Shown piece after piece: positions 42,193 to 51,944 of a DNA stretch of 64,000 nt. Position 1 is the stretch's first letter. Every line of letters starts with the position of its first letter. This DNA is from Massilistercora timonensis (GTDB taxonomy: Bacteria; Bacillota; Clostridia; Lachnospirales; Lachnospiraceae): positions 1,984,001 to 2,048,000 of the forward strand of contig NZ_LT990039.1 of NCBI RefSeq assembly GCF_900312975.1, in the 5' to 3' direction. The position numbers were made by a program, and so were the translations under genes. A model generated the notes under the pieces. That model had not been told where the DNA came from. It made no database searches and worked only from the letters and a program-made list of their open reading frames with translations.

Positions 42193-44889
42193 ATGACAGA
42201 ACACACATTAAAACATATATGCGTGGGCGTTCTGGCCCACGTGGATTCTGGCAAGACCACCCTTTCTGAGGCCATCCTTTATCTGCAGGGCAGGATCCGG
42301 AAGCTGGGCCGGGTGGATCATAAAGACGCCTTCCTGGATACGGAAGAACTGGAGAAGAACCGGGGGATCACCATCTTCTCCAAGCAGGCGGTGTTCGGGC
42401 TGGGAGATAAGACAGTGACCCTTCTGGACACCCCGGGGCACGTGGATTTCGCGGCGGAGACGGAGCGGAGCCTCCAGGTGCTGGACTGCGCGGTGCTGGT
42501 GATAAGCGGGGCGGACGGGATCCAGGGGCATACCCGCACTCTGTGGAAGCTCTTGGAACGATATCAGATCCCGGTGTTCCTTTTTGTCAACAAGATGGAC
42601 CAGGCGGGGACGGACCGGGAAGCCATCATGGAGGAGCTGCAGGCAGGGTTAAGCGGAAGCTGCCTGGCTTTTGACCAGGGGGAGACGCCCCAGTTTCTGG
42701 AAAATGCAGCCATGTGCGACGAGCAGGCGCTGGAGGAATATTTACATACAGAGCATGTAGGGGAAGAGACTCTCAGGAAAATGATCCGGGAGCGGAAGTT
42801 ATTCCCCTGTTATTTTGGTTCGGCATTGAAGTTTACGGGAGTTCAGGAGTTCCTTGCCGGGCTTGACCGGTATGCCGCAGGCTTTGGAGAGGGAAAGACG
42901 TCAGGCGGGGATCCCCGGTTTGGCGCCAGGGTGTACAAGATCTCCCGGGACGGCCAGGGAAACCGGCTGACCCATCTGAAGATCACCGGCGGGAAGCTGC
43001 GGGTGAAAGACGTGCTGGGGACCGACGGGGAGAAGGTGGATCAGATCCGGATTTATTCCGGGGACAAATATGAACTGGTCCAGGAGGCGGAGGCCGGGAT
43101 GATCTGCGCGGTCACCGGGCTTGGACATACATTTCCAGGGAAGGGCCTGGGCAAAGAGCCGCCTGCGGCTGCGCCCATGCTGGAGCCGGTGTTGAGTTAT
43201 CAGATCTTCCTGCCGGAAGGGTGGGAGATCACAAGAGCCATGGGAAATCTGCGGCAGCTGGAAGAAGAAGATCCCCTGCTTCGGATCGTGTGGCAGGAGG
43301 AGCTGGGAGAACTGCATGCCCAGGTGATGGGAGAGGTGCAGATTGAGATCCTGAAGGAACTGATCCGGGAGCGCTTTGGTATGGAAGTGTCCTTCGGGGC
43401 GGGGAGTGTGGTCTACAAGGAGACCATCCGCAATACGGTGGAGGGAGTGGGACATTATGAACCTCTGCGGCATTACGCGGAAGTCCATCTGGTGCGGGAA
43501 CCGGGGGAGAGGGGCAGCGGAATGGTCTATGCCTCTGACTGCAGCGAGGATGTGCTGGACCGCAACTGGCAGCGGCTGGTCCTTACCCATCTGGAAGAGA
43601 AGCGGCACCGGGGCGTGCTTACGGGAGCGGAGCTTACCGATGTGAAGATCACCCTGACTGCAGGGAAATCTCATCTGAAGCACACGGAAGGAGGCGACTT
43701 CCGGCAGGCGACTTACCGGGCGGTGCGCCAGGGCCTGATGCAGGCAGAAAGTGTGCTTTTGGAGCCTTACTATGACTTCCGGCTGGAACTGCCCACCGAG
43801 AACCTGGGGCGGGCGCTGACGGATATCCAGCGGATGAAGGGAGAATTTCAGCCGCCCCAGACGGTTGGCGAGAGTTCTGTGCTCACCGGGAGGGCGCCGG
43901 CGGCAGGGATGAACGGCTACCAGATCCAGGTGGCAGGCTACACCGGAGGCCGGGGGAATCTGTCCCTTGTCTTCGGAGGCTACGGACCCTGTCAGGATCC
44001 GGAGGCAGTGATAGAGGCAGCAGGGTACGATCCGCTGCGGGATCTGGAGAATCCGGCGGATTCCATTTTCTGTTCTCACGGGGCAGGGGTGAGTATCCCC
44101 TGGGATCAGGTGCCGGAACATATGCACCTGGAATCTACCCTTGATAAGGAACGGAAGCGGGAAGCTGCCCGGGAGGAGGCGAAGAAAGGAACCACCCCGG
44201 GAGCAGGGAGCCGTCCGGGCGGCGCGGCAAAAAGCGTGGAGGCGGAGCAGGAACTGGAAGAGATCTTCATCCGCACCTACGGGAAGATTGAGAGAAAGCG
44301 GCCGCCGGAGAGCAGGACGGTGCTTACGCCGGAGGAGAAGAAGCGTCGGAAGAAGGAAGAGAATCTGCGGGAATATCTGCTGGTGGACGGCTATAACGTG
44401 ATCTTTGCCTGGGAGGATTTAAAAGACCTGGCCAAAGACAACATTGACGGGGCCAGGAACCGGCTGATGGATATTCTGTGCAATTATCAGGGATATAAGA
44501 AATGTACGGTGATCCTGGTCTTCGACGCCTACAAGGTGGAGGGAGACGCGCTGGAGATCCAGCGGTACCACAACATCCATGTGGTCTACACCAGGGAGGC
44601 GGAGACGGCGGATCAGTATATTGAGAAGGTGGTCCATGAGATTGGGCGGAAATACCATGTGACGGTGGTGACTTCCGATGGCGTGGAGCAGGTGGTGACC
44701 CTGGGACAGGGCGGGACCCTGATCTCTGCCCGGGAATTCCGGGAAGAGGTGGAGCTGGTCCGCCGGGAGATCCACAGAGAGTGGGAGGCCCGGCGGGACG
44801 GGAGGAAAACTTACCTTTTCGACGACATGGACAAGGACCTGGCGGAACATATGGAGGAAGTCCGCCTGGGGAAGAAAGAACTGGAATAG
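42193..44889 (+). CDS. Tet(M)-like translational GTPase fused to a YacP/Rae1-type NYN domain
   Basis: 898 residues. Residues 1 to about 640 follow Tet(M)/EF-G: G1 AHVDSGKTT (15-23), RGIT (57-60), DTPGH (79-83), NKMD (133-136), then domains II-V. A charged linker (about 650-725) leads to a C-terminal NYN nuclease domain (about 727-880) like YacP/Rae1: LLVDGYNVIFAWEDL, VFDAYKVEG, TADQY, TSDGVEQVV, with conserved Asp 732, 778, 807 and 829. Rae1 in Bacillus cleaves mRNA in the ribosomal A site, so one protein here combines a ribosome-remodelling GTPase and a ribosome-directed nuclease. Tetracycline protection cannot be assumed. Confidence 0.88.
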   Translation: MTEHTLKHICVGVLAHVDSGKTTLSEAILYLQGRIRKLGRVDHKDAFLDTEELEKNRGITIFSKQAVFGLGDKTVTLLDTPGHVDFAAETERSLQVLDCAVLVISGADGIQGHTRTLWKLLERYQIPVFLFVNKMDQAGTDREAIMEELQAGLSGSCLAFDQGETPQFLENAAMCDEQALEEYLHTEHVGEETLRKMIRERKLFPCYFGSALKFTGVQEFLAGLDRYAAGFGEGKTSGGDPRFGARVYKISRDGQGNRLTHLKITGGKLRVKDVLGTDGEKVDQIRIYSGDKYELVQEAEAGMICAVTGLGHTFPGKGLGKEPPAAAPMLEPVLSYQIFLPEGWEITRAMGNLRQLEEEDPLLRIVWQEELGELHAQVMGEVQIEILKELIRERFGMEVSFGAGSVVYKETIRNTVEGVGHYEPLRHYAEVHLVREPGERGSGMVYASDCSEDVLDRNWQRLVLTHLEEKRHRGVLTGAELTDVKITLTAGKSHLKHTEGGDFRQATYRAVRQGLMQAESVLLEPYYDFRLELPTENLGRALTDIQRMKGEFQPPQTVGESSVLTGRAPAAGMNGYQIQVAGYTGGRGNLSLVFGGYGPCQDPEAVIEAAGYDPLRDLENPADSIFCSHGAGVSIPWDQVPEHMHLESTLDKERKREAAREEAKKGTTPGAGSRPGGAAKSVEAEQELEEIFIRTYGKIERKRPPESRTVLTPEEKKRRKKEENLREYLLVDGYNVIFAWEDLKDLAKDNIDGARNRLMDILCNYQGYKKCTVILVFDAYKVEGDALEIQRYHNIHVVYTREAETADQYIEKVVHEIGRKYHVTVVTSDGVEQVVTLGQGGTLISAREFREEVELVRREIHREWEARRDGRKTYLFDDMDKDLAEHMEEVRLGKKELE

Positions 44890-44961
44890 ACGGGATTTTA
44901 ATCTGATTTTCATCTTTGGCAGGTATCCTGATATCAGGAAAGAAAAGCAGGAGGGATTGGG

Positions 44962-45639
44962 ATGCGGTTACTGGTGGTAGAGGACGAGATCTATCTTCTG
45001 GACATTTTGAAGAAGCGGCTGCAAAAAGAGCACTACAGTGTGGACGCCTGTGAGGACGGAGAGGAAGCCTGGGATTATATCCGGGTCACTCAGTATGACG
45101 GGATCGTGCTGGACATCATGCTCCCGGGGATAGACGGGATCGAGATCCTAAGGCGGATGAGAAAGGAAGGAAACCATACGCCGGTGCTTCTTCTGACTGC
45201 CAGGGACAGCATCGAGGACCGGGTGGCCGGCCTGGACGTGGGCGCCGACGACTATCTGGTGAAGCCCTTTGCCTTTGAAGAGCTGCTGGCCAGGATCCGG
45301 GTGATGCTGCGCCGGCAGAATGCGGTGCGTCCCCAGGAGGAAGTCTATCATCTGGCGGATCTTTCTGTGGACTGCAAGAAGCATGAAGTGACCCGGGGCG
45401 GGCAGATCATTGATCTTTCCTCCCGGGAATTTGCCCTGCTGGAGTACCTGATCCGGAACCAGGGGGTGGTGCTCTCCAGGGAACAGATCGAGGAGCATAT
45501 CTGGAGTTATGACTATATGGGGAGTTCCAATATGGTGGATGTTTATATCCGGTATCTGCGCAGGAAGATCGACGAGGGTCGGGAAAAGAAGCTGATCCAG
45601 ACGGTGCGGGGAACCGGGTACGTACTGCGGGAGCCTTAG
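44962..45639 (+). CDS. OmpR-family response regulator
   Basis: 225 residues. Receiver domain with VVEDE, acceptor Asp in GIVLDIMLPGIDG, TARDS and VKPFAFEELLARI; winged-helix DNA-binding domain ending NMVDVYIRYLRRKIDEGRE. A CCTGATATCAGG palindrome at 44927-44938 lies 23 bases upstream and may be an operator. Forms a pair with the next gene. No target gene is obvious nearby. Confidence 0.93.
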   Translation: MRLLVVEDEIYLLDILKKRLQKEHYSVDACEDGEEAWDYIRVTQYDGIVLDIMLPGIDGIEILRRMRKEGNHTPVLLLTARDSIEDRVAGLDVGADDYLVKPFAFEELLARIRVMLRRQNAVRPQEEVYHLADLSVDCKKHEVTRGGQIIDLSSREFALLEYLIRNQGVVLSREQIEEHIWSYDYMGSSNMVDVYIRYLRRKIDEGREKKLIQTVRGTGYVLREP

Positions 45640-45655
45640 GAGAAAGGAGCGGCGG

Positions 45656-47035
45656 ATGAAGAAGCTGTCGATCAAACTGAAAGTGACCATCTGGTACACG
45701 GCCTTTGTGGCGGCAGTGGCCCTGCTTGCGCTGGGGATCATCGCCCTTTTCGCCGGGCAGATGTTCCGCTCTGAGCAGGAGGAAGAGCTGCGGGGCGAGG
45801 TGGCGGAGTTTGTGGAGGAGCTGGAGATCTCCGAGGAGGGCTACGAGACGGAAGAAGGCCGGTTCTACGAAGATGACATCGTGTTCAGCCTCTACAATGA
45901 CCAGGGAGAACTTCTGGCAGGCAATGTGCCTTCTTCTTTTCCCCTGGACACCACACTGAAGAATGGCGTGGTGCAGACCATTTCTTCCGGCCAGCGGGAA
46001 TGGATGACCTATGACGTGGCGGTGGCCTATGAGGGCGGCCATGTACTCTGGGTCCGGGGGATCACCTATATGGGTCTGGTGTCTACCATGTCCGGCGGGA
46101 TCCTTATCCTGTCCTGCCTCTTGTTCCCGGTGCTGGTGGCGCTGGCGGCGGCAGGGGGATTTCTGATCACCCGGCGGGCCTTCGCCCCGGTGGAGACCAT
46201 ACGGAGAACGGCGGCAGAGATCGCGGGCAGCGGCAATCTGTCCCGGCGGGTGCCGGTGGAAGCCTCCGGAGGAGAGATGCGGGAACTGGCGGAAACCTTC
46301 AACGGAATGCTGGGGACGGTGGAGGCCACCCTGGAGGATGAGAAGCGCTTTACCGCGGATGTGTCCCATGAGCTTCGTACCCCGGTCTCCGTGATCCTGG
46401 CCCAGGGCGAGTATGCCCTGCTCCCGGACGCTACAGAGGAGGAGAAGCAGGAGGCGCTGGAGGTGATCGTGGGACAGGGAAAGAAAATGTCCTCCATGAT
46501 CGCCCAGCTCCTGGAGATGGCAAGAAGAGAGAAGGGCGCGGGAACGGCCAGCCGGGAGGAGATCCATGTGGGTGAGATCCTGGCCGGGGTGGCAGAGGAT
46601 TTAAAGGATCTGGCCGGGGAAAAAAAGATCACCCTTCAGGCTGAAAGTGAAGGGGATCCGGCGGTGTGGGGAGAGCAGACCGCATTTACCCGGATCTTTG
46701 TCAACCTGGTCACTAACGCCATCCAGTACGGGAAAGAAGGCGGCCATGTGTGGCTTAGGGCCTGGGTAGAGGAAGATCAGGTCCTGTGCACGGTGCGGGA
46801 CGACGGAATGGGGATCCGGGCGGAGGAGCTGCCCCATATCTTCCGCAGGTTCTACCGGGCGGATAAGTCCCGGACTGGACGGAAGACAGCGCATGCGGGG
46901 CTTGGGCTTTCCATGGTCCAGAACCTGACCGAGTATTTTGGCGGGACCATCCGGGTGGACAGCCAGGAAGGGAAGGGAACGGTGTTCGCTCTTTATTTTC
47001 CTGCTTTACGAAAGCCGGACAATCCGCTACAATAG
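45656..47035 (+). CDS. Sensor histidine kinase
   Basis: 459 residues. Membrane helices at about 10-32 and 143-168 enclose an acidic extracytoplasmic domain of about 110 residues (EEELRGEVAEFVEELEISEE). HAMP follows, then H-box DVSHELRTPVSVILAQGEYA, N-box VTNAIQYG, and G-box DDGMGIRAEELPHIF with GLGLSMVQ. RBS AGAAAGGAG. Signal unknown; the acidic sensor domain could fit cationic peptides or metals, but that is speculative. Confidence 0.93.
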   Translation: MKKLSIKLKVTIWYTAFVAAVALLALGIIALFAGQMFRSEQEEELRGEVAEFVEELEISEEGYETEEGRFYEDDIVFSLYNDQGELLAGNVPSSFPLDTTLKNGVVQTISSGQREWMTYDVAVAYEGGHVLWVRGITYMGLVSTMSGGILILSCLLFPVLVALAAAGGFLITRRAFAPVETIRRTAAEIAGSGNLSRRVPVEASGGEMRELAETFNGMLGTVEATLEDEKRFTADVSHELRTPVSVILAQGEYALLPDATEEEKQEALEVIVGQGKKMSSMIAQLLEMARREKGAGTASREEIHVGEILAGVAEDLKDLAGEKKITLQAESEGDPAVWGEQTAFTRIFVNLVTNAIQYGKEGGHVWLRAWVEEDQVLCTVRDDGMGIRAEELPHIFRRFYRADKSRTGRKTAHAGLGLSMVQNLTEYFGGTIRVDSQEGKGTVFALYFPALRKPDNPLQ

Positions 47036-47072
47036 AGAGTACAGTTTAAGAGAAAAGGAAGGTATGACAAAA

Positions 47073-47591
47073 ATGGCAGATCCAATTGTGACCATTGAGA
47101 TGGAAAACGGCGATATCATGAAGGCGGAGCTCTATCCCCAGATTGCGCCGAACACGGTGAATAATTTTATTTCCCTGGTGAAGAAAGGGTTCTATGACGG
47201 ATTGATCTTCCACCGGGTGATCCGCGGGTTCATGATCCAGGGCGGTTGTCCGGAAGGAAGAGGGACCGGTGGCCCGGGCTACCACATCAAGGGTGAGTTC
47301 GCCCAGAACGGGGTGGACAATCCGCTGGCCCACACAGAGGGCGTGCTGTCCATGGCAAGAGCCATGCACCCGGATTCTGCGGGCTCTCAGTTCTTTATCA
47401 TGCACAAGACATCTCCCCATCTGGACGGGGCTTACACGGCCTTTGGCAAGATCATAGAAGGGATGGATGTGGTGGATAAGATCGCGGGAGTCCAGACGGA
47501 TTTCCAGGATCGGCCGCTGCAGGAGCAGAAGATGAAGAAGGTGACGGTAGACACCATGGGCGTGGACTATCCGGAGCCGGAGAAAGCCTAA
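47073..47591 (+). CDS. Cyclophilin-type peptidylprolyl isomerase
   Basis: 172 residues from ATG 47073, ten bases after AAGGAAGG; ATG 47064 would be too close to it. Active-site stretches FHRVIRGFMIQGGCPEGRGT and SAGSQFFIMH identify a cytoplasmic cyclophilin without signal peptide. It catalyses cis/trans isomerisation of peptidyl-proline bonds. An in-frame extension upstream to 46938 overlaps the kinase gene and is rejected. Confidence 0.94.
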   Translation: MADPIVTIEMENGDIMKAELYPQIAPNTVNNFISLVKKGFYDGLIFHRVIRGFMIQGGCPEGRGTGGPGYHIKGEFAQNGVDNPLAHTEGVLSMARAMHPDSAGSQFFIMHKTSPHLDGAYTAFGKIIEGMDVVDKIAGVQTDFQDRPLQEQKMKKVTVDTMGVDYPEPEKA

Positions 47592-47619
47592 GGATTTGGG
47601 ATAAAGGAAGCGAGTGTAG

Positions 47620-48561
47620 ATGGAACGGTTCTATCAGAATACGGCGGCCAGGGTATTTCTGGCTTTGGTGTGCTGCGCCTTATGGGGCAGCGCATTTCCG
47701 TGTGTAAAAATTGGATATGAGATGTTCCAGGTGGAAGGGGCAGGCAGCCAGATTTTGTTCGCCGGATACCGGTTTTTTCTGGCCGGCGTCCTGACCTTTA
47801 TCCTGGCCTGCGTGCTGGAGAGAAGGCTGGTGGTGATCCGGCGGTCTTCTCTTCCCTATGTGTTCGGCCAGGGGATCCTGCAGACCACCGTCCAGTATGT
47901 GTGTTTCTATATCGGACTTTCCCATACGACCGGGGCCAAGGGATCGGTGATCAATGCCTCCAATGCGTTTTTCGCTATTCTTGTGGCCCATTTCCTGATG
48001 AAATCCGAGAAGATCACCTGGCAGAAGGCGGTGGGCTGTGTCATCGGGTTCGCCGGAGTGATCGTGATCAACCTGGCGCCGGGAGGCCTGGGAGGCGGAT
48101 TCCATCTGGCGGGGGAAGGGCTGATCCTTCTCTGTTCCTTTGCCTATGGGACCAGTTCCGTGACGATGAAACTGATCTCTGACCGGGAGAGCCCGGCCGC
48201 CATCACGGCGTATCAGCTTCTGTTCGGCGGGGCGTTGTTGATCCTGATCGGGGTCCTTGCCGGCGGGCAGGTGGGACATTTCACCCCGTCTTCTACCTTG
48301 CTTCTGATCTATCTGGCGCATCTGTCTACCATCGCGTTTACGCTGTGGGCAGAGCTTTTGAAATATAATCCGGTGGGGAAGGTAACGGTCTTTGGATTCA
48401 GTATCCCGGTGTTTGGGGTGGCGCTTTCCGCCCTGCTCCTTGGGGAAGACATTTTCCGGCTTCAGAATCTGGCGGCCCTGGCGCTGGTGAGCCTGGGGAT
48501 CGTGGTGGCCAACCTGCAGACCGGCAAGCCGGCGGAAGCCTTGCAAAATGAGGCAGGATAA
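47620..48561 (+). CDS. EamA/DMT family transporter
   Basis: 313 residues, ten membrane helices in two EamA repeats (LVCCALWGSAFPCVKIGYEM opens the first; LAGEGLILLCSFAYGTSSVT the second). Family members export metabolites such as amino acids; substrate unknown. It stands alone between the cyclophilin and ECF genes. Confidence 0.9.
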   Translation: MERFYQNTAARVFLALVCCALWGSAFPCVKIGYEMFQVEGAGSQILFAGYRFFLAGVLTFILACVLERRLVVIRRSSLPYVFGQGILQTTVQYVCFYIGLSHTTGAKGSVINASNAFFAILVAHFLMKSEKITWQKAVGCVIGFAGVIVINLAPGGLGGGFHLAGEGLILLCSFAYGTSSVTMKLISDRESPAAITAYQLLFGGALLILIGVLAGGQVGHFTPSSTLLLIYLAHLSTIAFTLWAELLKYNPVGKVTVFGFSIPVFGVALSALLLGEDIFRLQNLAALALVSLGIVVANLQTGKPAEALQNEAG

Positions 48562-48612
48562 CGTACAATAGGAACAATTGAGAGAAGAAGCGTGGCAGGA
48601 GGCAGAATACCC

Positions 48613-49464
48613 ATGAAAATGGTTCAGGCGAAACAGCTGGTATTTGAATATGAGAAGCGGGATGAAGACGGCAATGTGATCGGAAGCTCCCGCGCCATCG
48701 ACCAGGTGGATCTGGATGTGAAGGAAGGGCAGTTTATCGCCATCCTGGGACACAACGGATCCGGGAAGTCTACCCTGGCCAAGCATATCAACGCCATCCT
48801 GGTCCCTACAGAAGGGACGGTCTGGGTGGACGGCAGGGACACCAAGGATCCGGAGGAACTCTGGAATGTGCGTCAGAGCGCGGGCATGGTGTTTCAGAAT
48901 CCGGACAACCAGATCATCGGTACGGTGGTGGAAGAGGACGTGGGCTTTGGCCCGGAGAACCTGGGAGTGCCCACCGATGAGATCTGGCAGCGGGTGGAGG
49001 AAAGCCTGAAGGCGGTGGGAATGCTCTCCTACCGGTATGCCTCTCCCAACAAGCTGTCCGGGGGGCAGAAGCAGCGGGTGGCCATCGCGGGAGTGGTTGC
49101 CATGGAGCCCAAGTGCATCGTGCTGGATGAGCCTACCGCTATGCTGGACCCCATGGGGCGCAAAGAGGTGCTGAAAACGGTGCAGAAGCTGCGGAAGCAG
49201 AAGCAGGTGACGGTGATCCTGATCACCCACTACATGGAAGAGGTGGTGGACGCGGACAAGATCTATGTGATGGATCACGGCCATGTTGTAATGGAAGGGA
49301 CGCCCCGGGAGATCTTCTCCCGGGTGGAGGAGCTGAAAAGCTACCGGCTGGACGTGCCCCAGGTGACCATCCTGGCGGATGAATTAAGGAAACGTGGACT
49401 GGACATCCCGGCGGGGATCCTGAAGAAGGAAGAATTGGTGGAAGCGTTATGTCGATTAAGATAG
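48613..49464 (+). CDS. ecfA1: ECF transporter ATPase A1
   Basis: 283 residues from ATG 48613, ten bases after AGGAGG at 48597-48602; the GTG at 48592 is upstream of that site. Walker [31 protein letters not shown] (typical ECF Q-loop), signature [13 protein letters not shown], Walker [14 protein letters not shown]. With ecfA2 and ecfT it energises vitamin or metal uptake through exchangeable S proteins. Overlaps ecfA2 by 16 bases. Confidence 0.94.
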   Translation: MKMVQAKQLVFEYEKRDEDGNVIGSSRAIDQVDLDVKEGQFIAILGHNGSGKSTLAKHINAILVPTEGTVWVDGRDTKDPEELWNVRQSAGMVFQNPDNQIIGTVVEEDVGFGPENLGVPTDEIWQRVEESLKAVGMLSYRYASPNKLSGGQKQRVAIAGVVAMEPKCIVLDEPTAMLDPMGRKEVLKTVQKLRKQKQVTVILITHYMEEVVDADKIYVMDHGHVVMEGTPREIFSRVEELKSYRLDVPQVTILADELRKRGLDIPAGILKKEELVEALCRLR

Positions 49465-50303
49465 AGCATTTGAACTATATATACAGCCCGGGGACGGCCT
49501 ACGAGCGGCAGGCGCTCAAAGACATCTGCCTGGAGATCCCCCATGGGGAATTTGTGGGGATCATCGGCCATACCGGATCCGGGAAATCCACGCTGATCCA
49601 GCACCTGAACGGACTTGTGCGGGCCACCAGCGGGAAGATCTATTACAACGGGGAAGACATTTACCAGGAAGGGTATGACATGCTGGCCCTGCGAAGCCAG
49701 GTGGGGCTGGTCTTTCAGTACCCGGAGCATCAGCTCTTCGAGGTGGATGTGATGACGGATGTGTGTTTTGGCCCCAGGAATCTGGGTCTTGATCCCAAAG
49801 AGTGTGAGGAGCGGGCGCTGGAGGCGCTTCGGCTGGTAGGGCTGAAGGAGAAGTATTACAAGTCTTCGCCCTTTGAACTGTCCGGGGGACAGAAGCGGCG
49901 GGCGGCCATCGCGGGCGTGCTGGCCATGCATCCCAAAGTGCTGGTGCTGGATGAGCCCACGGCAGGGCTGGATCCCAAGGGGCGGGACGATATCCTGGAG
50001 CAGATCGCCTACCTTCACCGGCAGACGGATATGACGGTGATCCTGGTATCTCACAGTATGGAGGATATCGCCAGATACGCGGACCGGATCATTGTGATGA
50101 ACCAGGGAGAGGTGCTCTACAACGATACGCCCAGGAAGGTGTTCGCCCACTATCAGGAACTGGAGCAGGTGGGGCTTGCGGCCCCCCAGGTAACCTATAT
50201 CATGCATGATCTTAAAGAGCAGGGCTTCCCGGTGAGCGTGGATGTGACCACGGTGGAGGAAGCGGCTCAGGAGATCATGAAGGCAATGGAGAAGGAAGCA
50301 TGA
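49449..50303 (+). CDS. ecfA2: ECF transporter ATPase A2
   Basis: 284 residues. Walker [31 protein letters not shown], signature [13 protein letters not shown], Walker [14 protein letters not shown]. Partner of ecfA1 in the ATPase heterodimer. Overlaps ecfT by four bases. The start lies within ecfA1. Confidence 0.95.
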   Translation: MSIKIEHLNYIYSPGTAYERQALKDICLEIPHGEFVGIIGHTGSGKSTLIQHLNGLVRATSGKIYYNGEDIYQEGYDMLALRSQVGLVFQYPEHQLFEVDVMTDVCFGPRNLGLDPKECEERALEALRLVGLKEKYYKSSPFELSGGQKRRAAIAGVLAMHPKVLVLDEPTAGLDPKGRDDILEQIAYLHRQTDMTVILVSHSMEDIARYADRIIVMNQGEVLYNDTPRKVFAHYQELEQVGLAAPQVTYIMHDLKEQGFPVSVDVTTVEEAAQEIMKAMEKEA

Positions 50304-51124
50304 TTCGAGATATTACCATCGGACAATATTATCCGGCAAAAAGTATCCTCCACCGGCTGGACCCGCGGGTGAAGATCGTCTGCACCCTTCTGTACCTGAT
50401 CTCCCTGTTTTTGTTCCGGAATCTTGCAGGGTATCTGGTGGCCACCGTTTTCCTGGTGGGGATCATCCGTATGTCCAAAGTGCCTTTCTCCTATATTGTG
50501 AAGGGATTGAAGCCCATTGTGTTGCTGCTTCTGATCACCGTCCTTTTCAACCTGTTTCTCACCAGAAGCGGGGAGGTGCTCTGGCAGTGGTGGATCTTCA
50601 CCATTACGGCAGGCGGGCTGAACACGGCGGTGTATATGGGGATCCGGCTGATCTACCTGATCATCGGGTCGTCCCTTATGACCTTCACCACTACGCCAAA
50701 CGCGCTGACCGACGGCATTGAGGAACTTTTGGACCCTCTGAAGAAGATTCATGTGCCGGTCCATGAAGTGGCCATGATGATGTCCATCGCCCTGAGGTTC
50801 ATTCCCATCCTTCTGGAAGTGACAGATAAGATCATGAAGGCCCAGATCGCCCGGGGGGCAGATCTGGAGAGCGGGAACATCATCCAGCGGGCCAAGAGCA
50901 TGATCCCGATCCTGGTGCCCCTCTTTGTGTCCGCCTTCCGACGGGCCAACGACCTGGCCATGGCCATGGAGTCCCGGTGTTACCGGGGCGGAGAAGGGCG
51001 GACCAAGATGAAGCCCCTGCAGTATCATAAGAGAGACTATATTGCGTATATTGTCGTAATTATTTATGTAATAGCAGTGTTCGTGATCGGAAGGTACATT
51101 TCACTGCATGTCTGGGTGTTCTAA
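50300..51124 (+). CDS. ecfT: ECF transporter T component
   Basis: 274 residues with about five membrane helices. The coupling motifs ARGADLE and the later FRRANDLAMAMESRCY (Ala-Arg-Gly type) that contact the ATPases are visible. No S component (substrate-binding membrane protein) is encoded next to it, so this is a group II module shared by scattered S proteins. ecfA1-ecfA2-ecfT-truA is a common Firmicute order. Confidence 0.95.
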   Translation: MIRDITIGQYYPAKSILHRLDPRVKIVCTLLYLISLFLFRNLAGYLVATVFLVGIIRMSKVPFSYIVKGLKPIVLLLLITVLFNLFLTRSGEVLWQWWIFTITAGGLNTAVYMGIRLIYLIIGSSLMTFTTTPNALTDGIEELLDPLKKIHVPVHEVAMMMSIALRFIPILLEVTDKIMKAQIARGADLESGNIIQRAKSMIPILVPLFVSAFRRANDLAMAMESRCYRGGEGRTKMKPLQYHKRDYIAYIVVIIYVIAVFVIGRYISLHVWVF

Positions 51125-51139
51125 TTGTAGCTGAAATTA

Positions 51140-51179
51140 ATTGGGGACGTGGTATTTTTAAAAATACCACGTCCCCAAT
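51140..51179. repeat. REP-like palindrome, copy 4, perfect 40-base
   Basis: ATTGGGGACGTGGTATTTTT followed directly by its reverse complement AAAAATACCACGTCCCCAAT. The tail found in copies 1-3 is absent. It ends one base before the GGAGG of truA and 15 bases after the ecfT stop, so it may act as a terminator or shield the truA site. Confidence 0.9.
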
Positions 51180-51188
51180 GGAGGTTTT

Positions 51189-51944
51189 ATGAAAAGAGTC
51201 AGAATTGTTGTCGCTTATGACGGGACGAATTATTGTGGCTGGCAGATCCAGCCTAACGGGATCACTATCGAGGAGGTTCTGAACAGGGTGCTGTGCGATC
51301 TTACGGGGGAGGAAATCCGGGTGATCGGCGCCAGCCGCACGGACTCGGGGGTCCATGCCCTGGGGAATGTGGCGGTGTTTGATACTCAGTCCAGGATCCC
51401 GCCGGAGCGGATGGCCTATGCCATGAACCAGCGGCTTCCGGAGGATATTGTGGTGGTCCGCTCGGAGGAGGTCCCGTTAGACTGGCACCCCAGATACCAG
51501 CCGCGGATCCGGAAGACTTATGAATATCATATCTATCACAGCCAGACGCCCAATCCGCTGCGTCGCCGGTATTCTACCTTTGTGTCCTTCCCCCTGGATG
51601 TGGAGAAGATGAGAGAAGGCGCCGCCTTCCTTTTGGGCACCCATGATTTCGCCAGTTTCTGCAGCATCCACACCAATGTGGAGGACACGGTGCGCACGGT
51701 GGAGGAACTGGAGATCACAGAGAATGGGCCGGAGATCACTCTGCGGATCGCAGGGAGCGGATTCTTATACAATATGGTGCGGATCATCGCGGGCACGCTG
51801 ATTCGTGTGGGCAGGGGCTTCTACACCCCGGAGCGGGTCCGGGAGATCCTGGAAGCCCGGGAGCGCACGGAAGCCGGAGTGACCGCCCCGCCGGAAGGCC
51901 TTGTTTTAGTGGAGGTGTGTTATGGAGAATCAGATTTACTTTGA
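51189..51944 (+). CDS. truA: tRNA pseudouridine synthase A
   Basis: 251 residues. It makes pseudouridine at tRNA positions 38-40. The catalytic Asp is in GASRTDSGVHALGNVA, with YDGTNYCGWQIQ at the N-terminus and FLYNMVRIIAGTLIRVGRG near the end. GGAGG five bases before the ATG. It overlaps the following desulfurase-like gene by 23 bases. Confidence 0.96.
   Translation: MKRVRIVVAYDGTNYCGWQIQPNGITIEEVLNRVLCDLTGEEIRVIGASRTDSGVHALGNVAVFDTQSRIPPERMAYAMNQRLPEDIVVVRSEEVPLDWHPRYQPRIRKTYEYHIYHSQTPNPLRRRYSTFVSFPLDVEKMREGAAFLLGTHDFASFCSIHTNVEDTVRTVEELEITENGPEITLRIAGSGFLYNMVRIIAGTLIRVGRGFYTPERVREILEARERTEAGVTAPPEGLVLVEVCYGESDLL

Noticed and set aside
42193-44889. Tetracycline resistance gene call
   Set aside because: The GTPase part is Tet(M)-like, but the protein is a long fusion with an NYN domain and its setting is chromosomal; resistance cannot be inferred from similarity alone.
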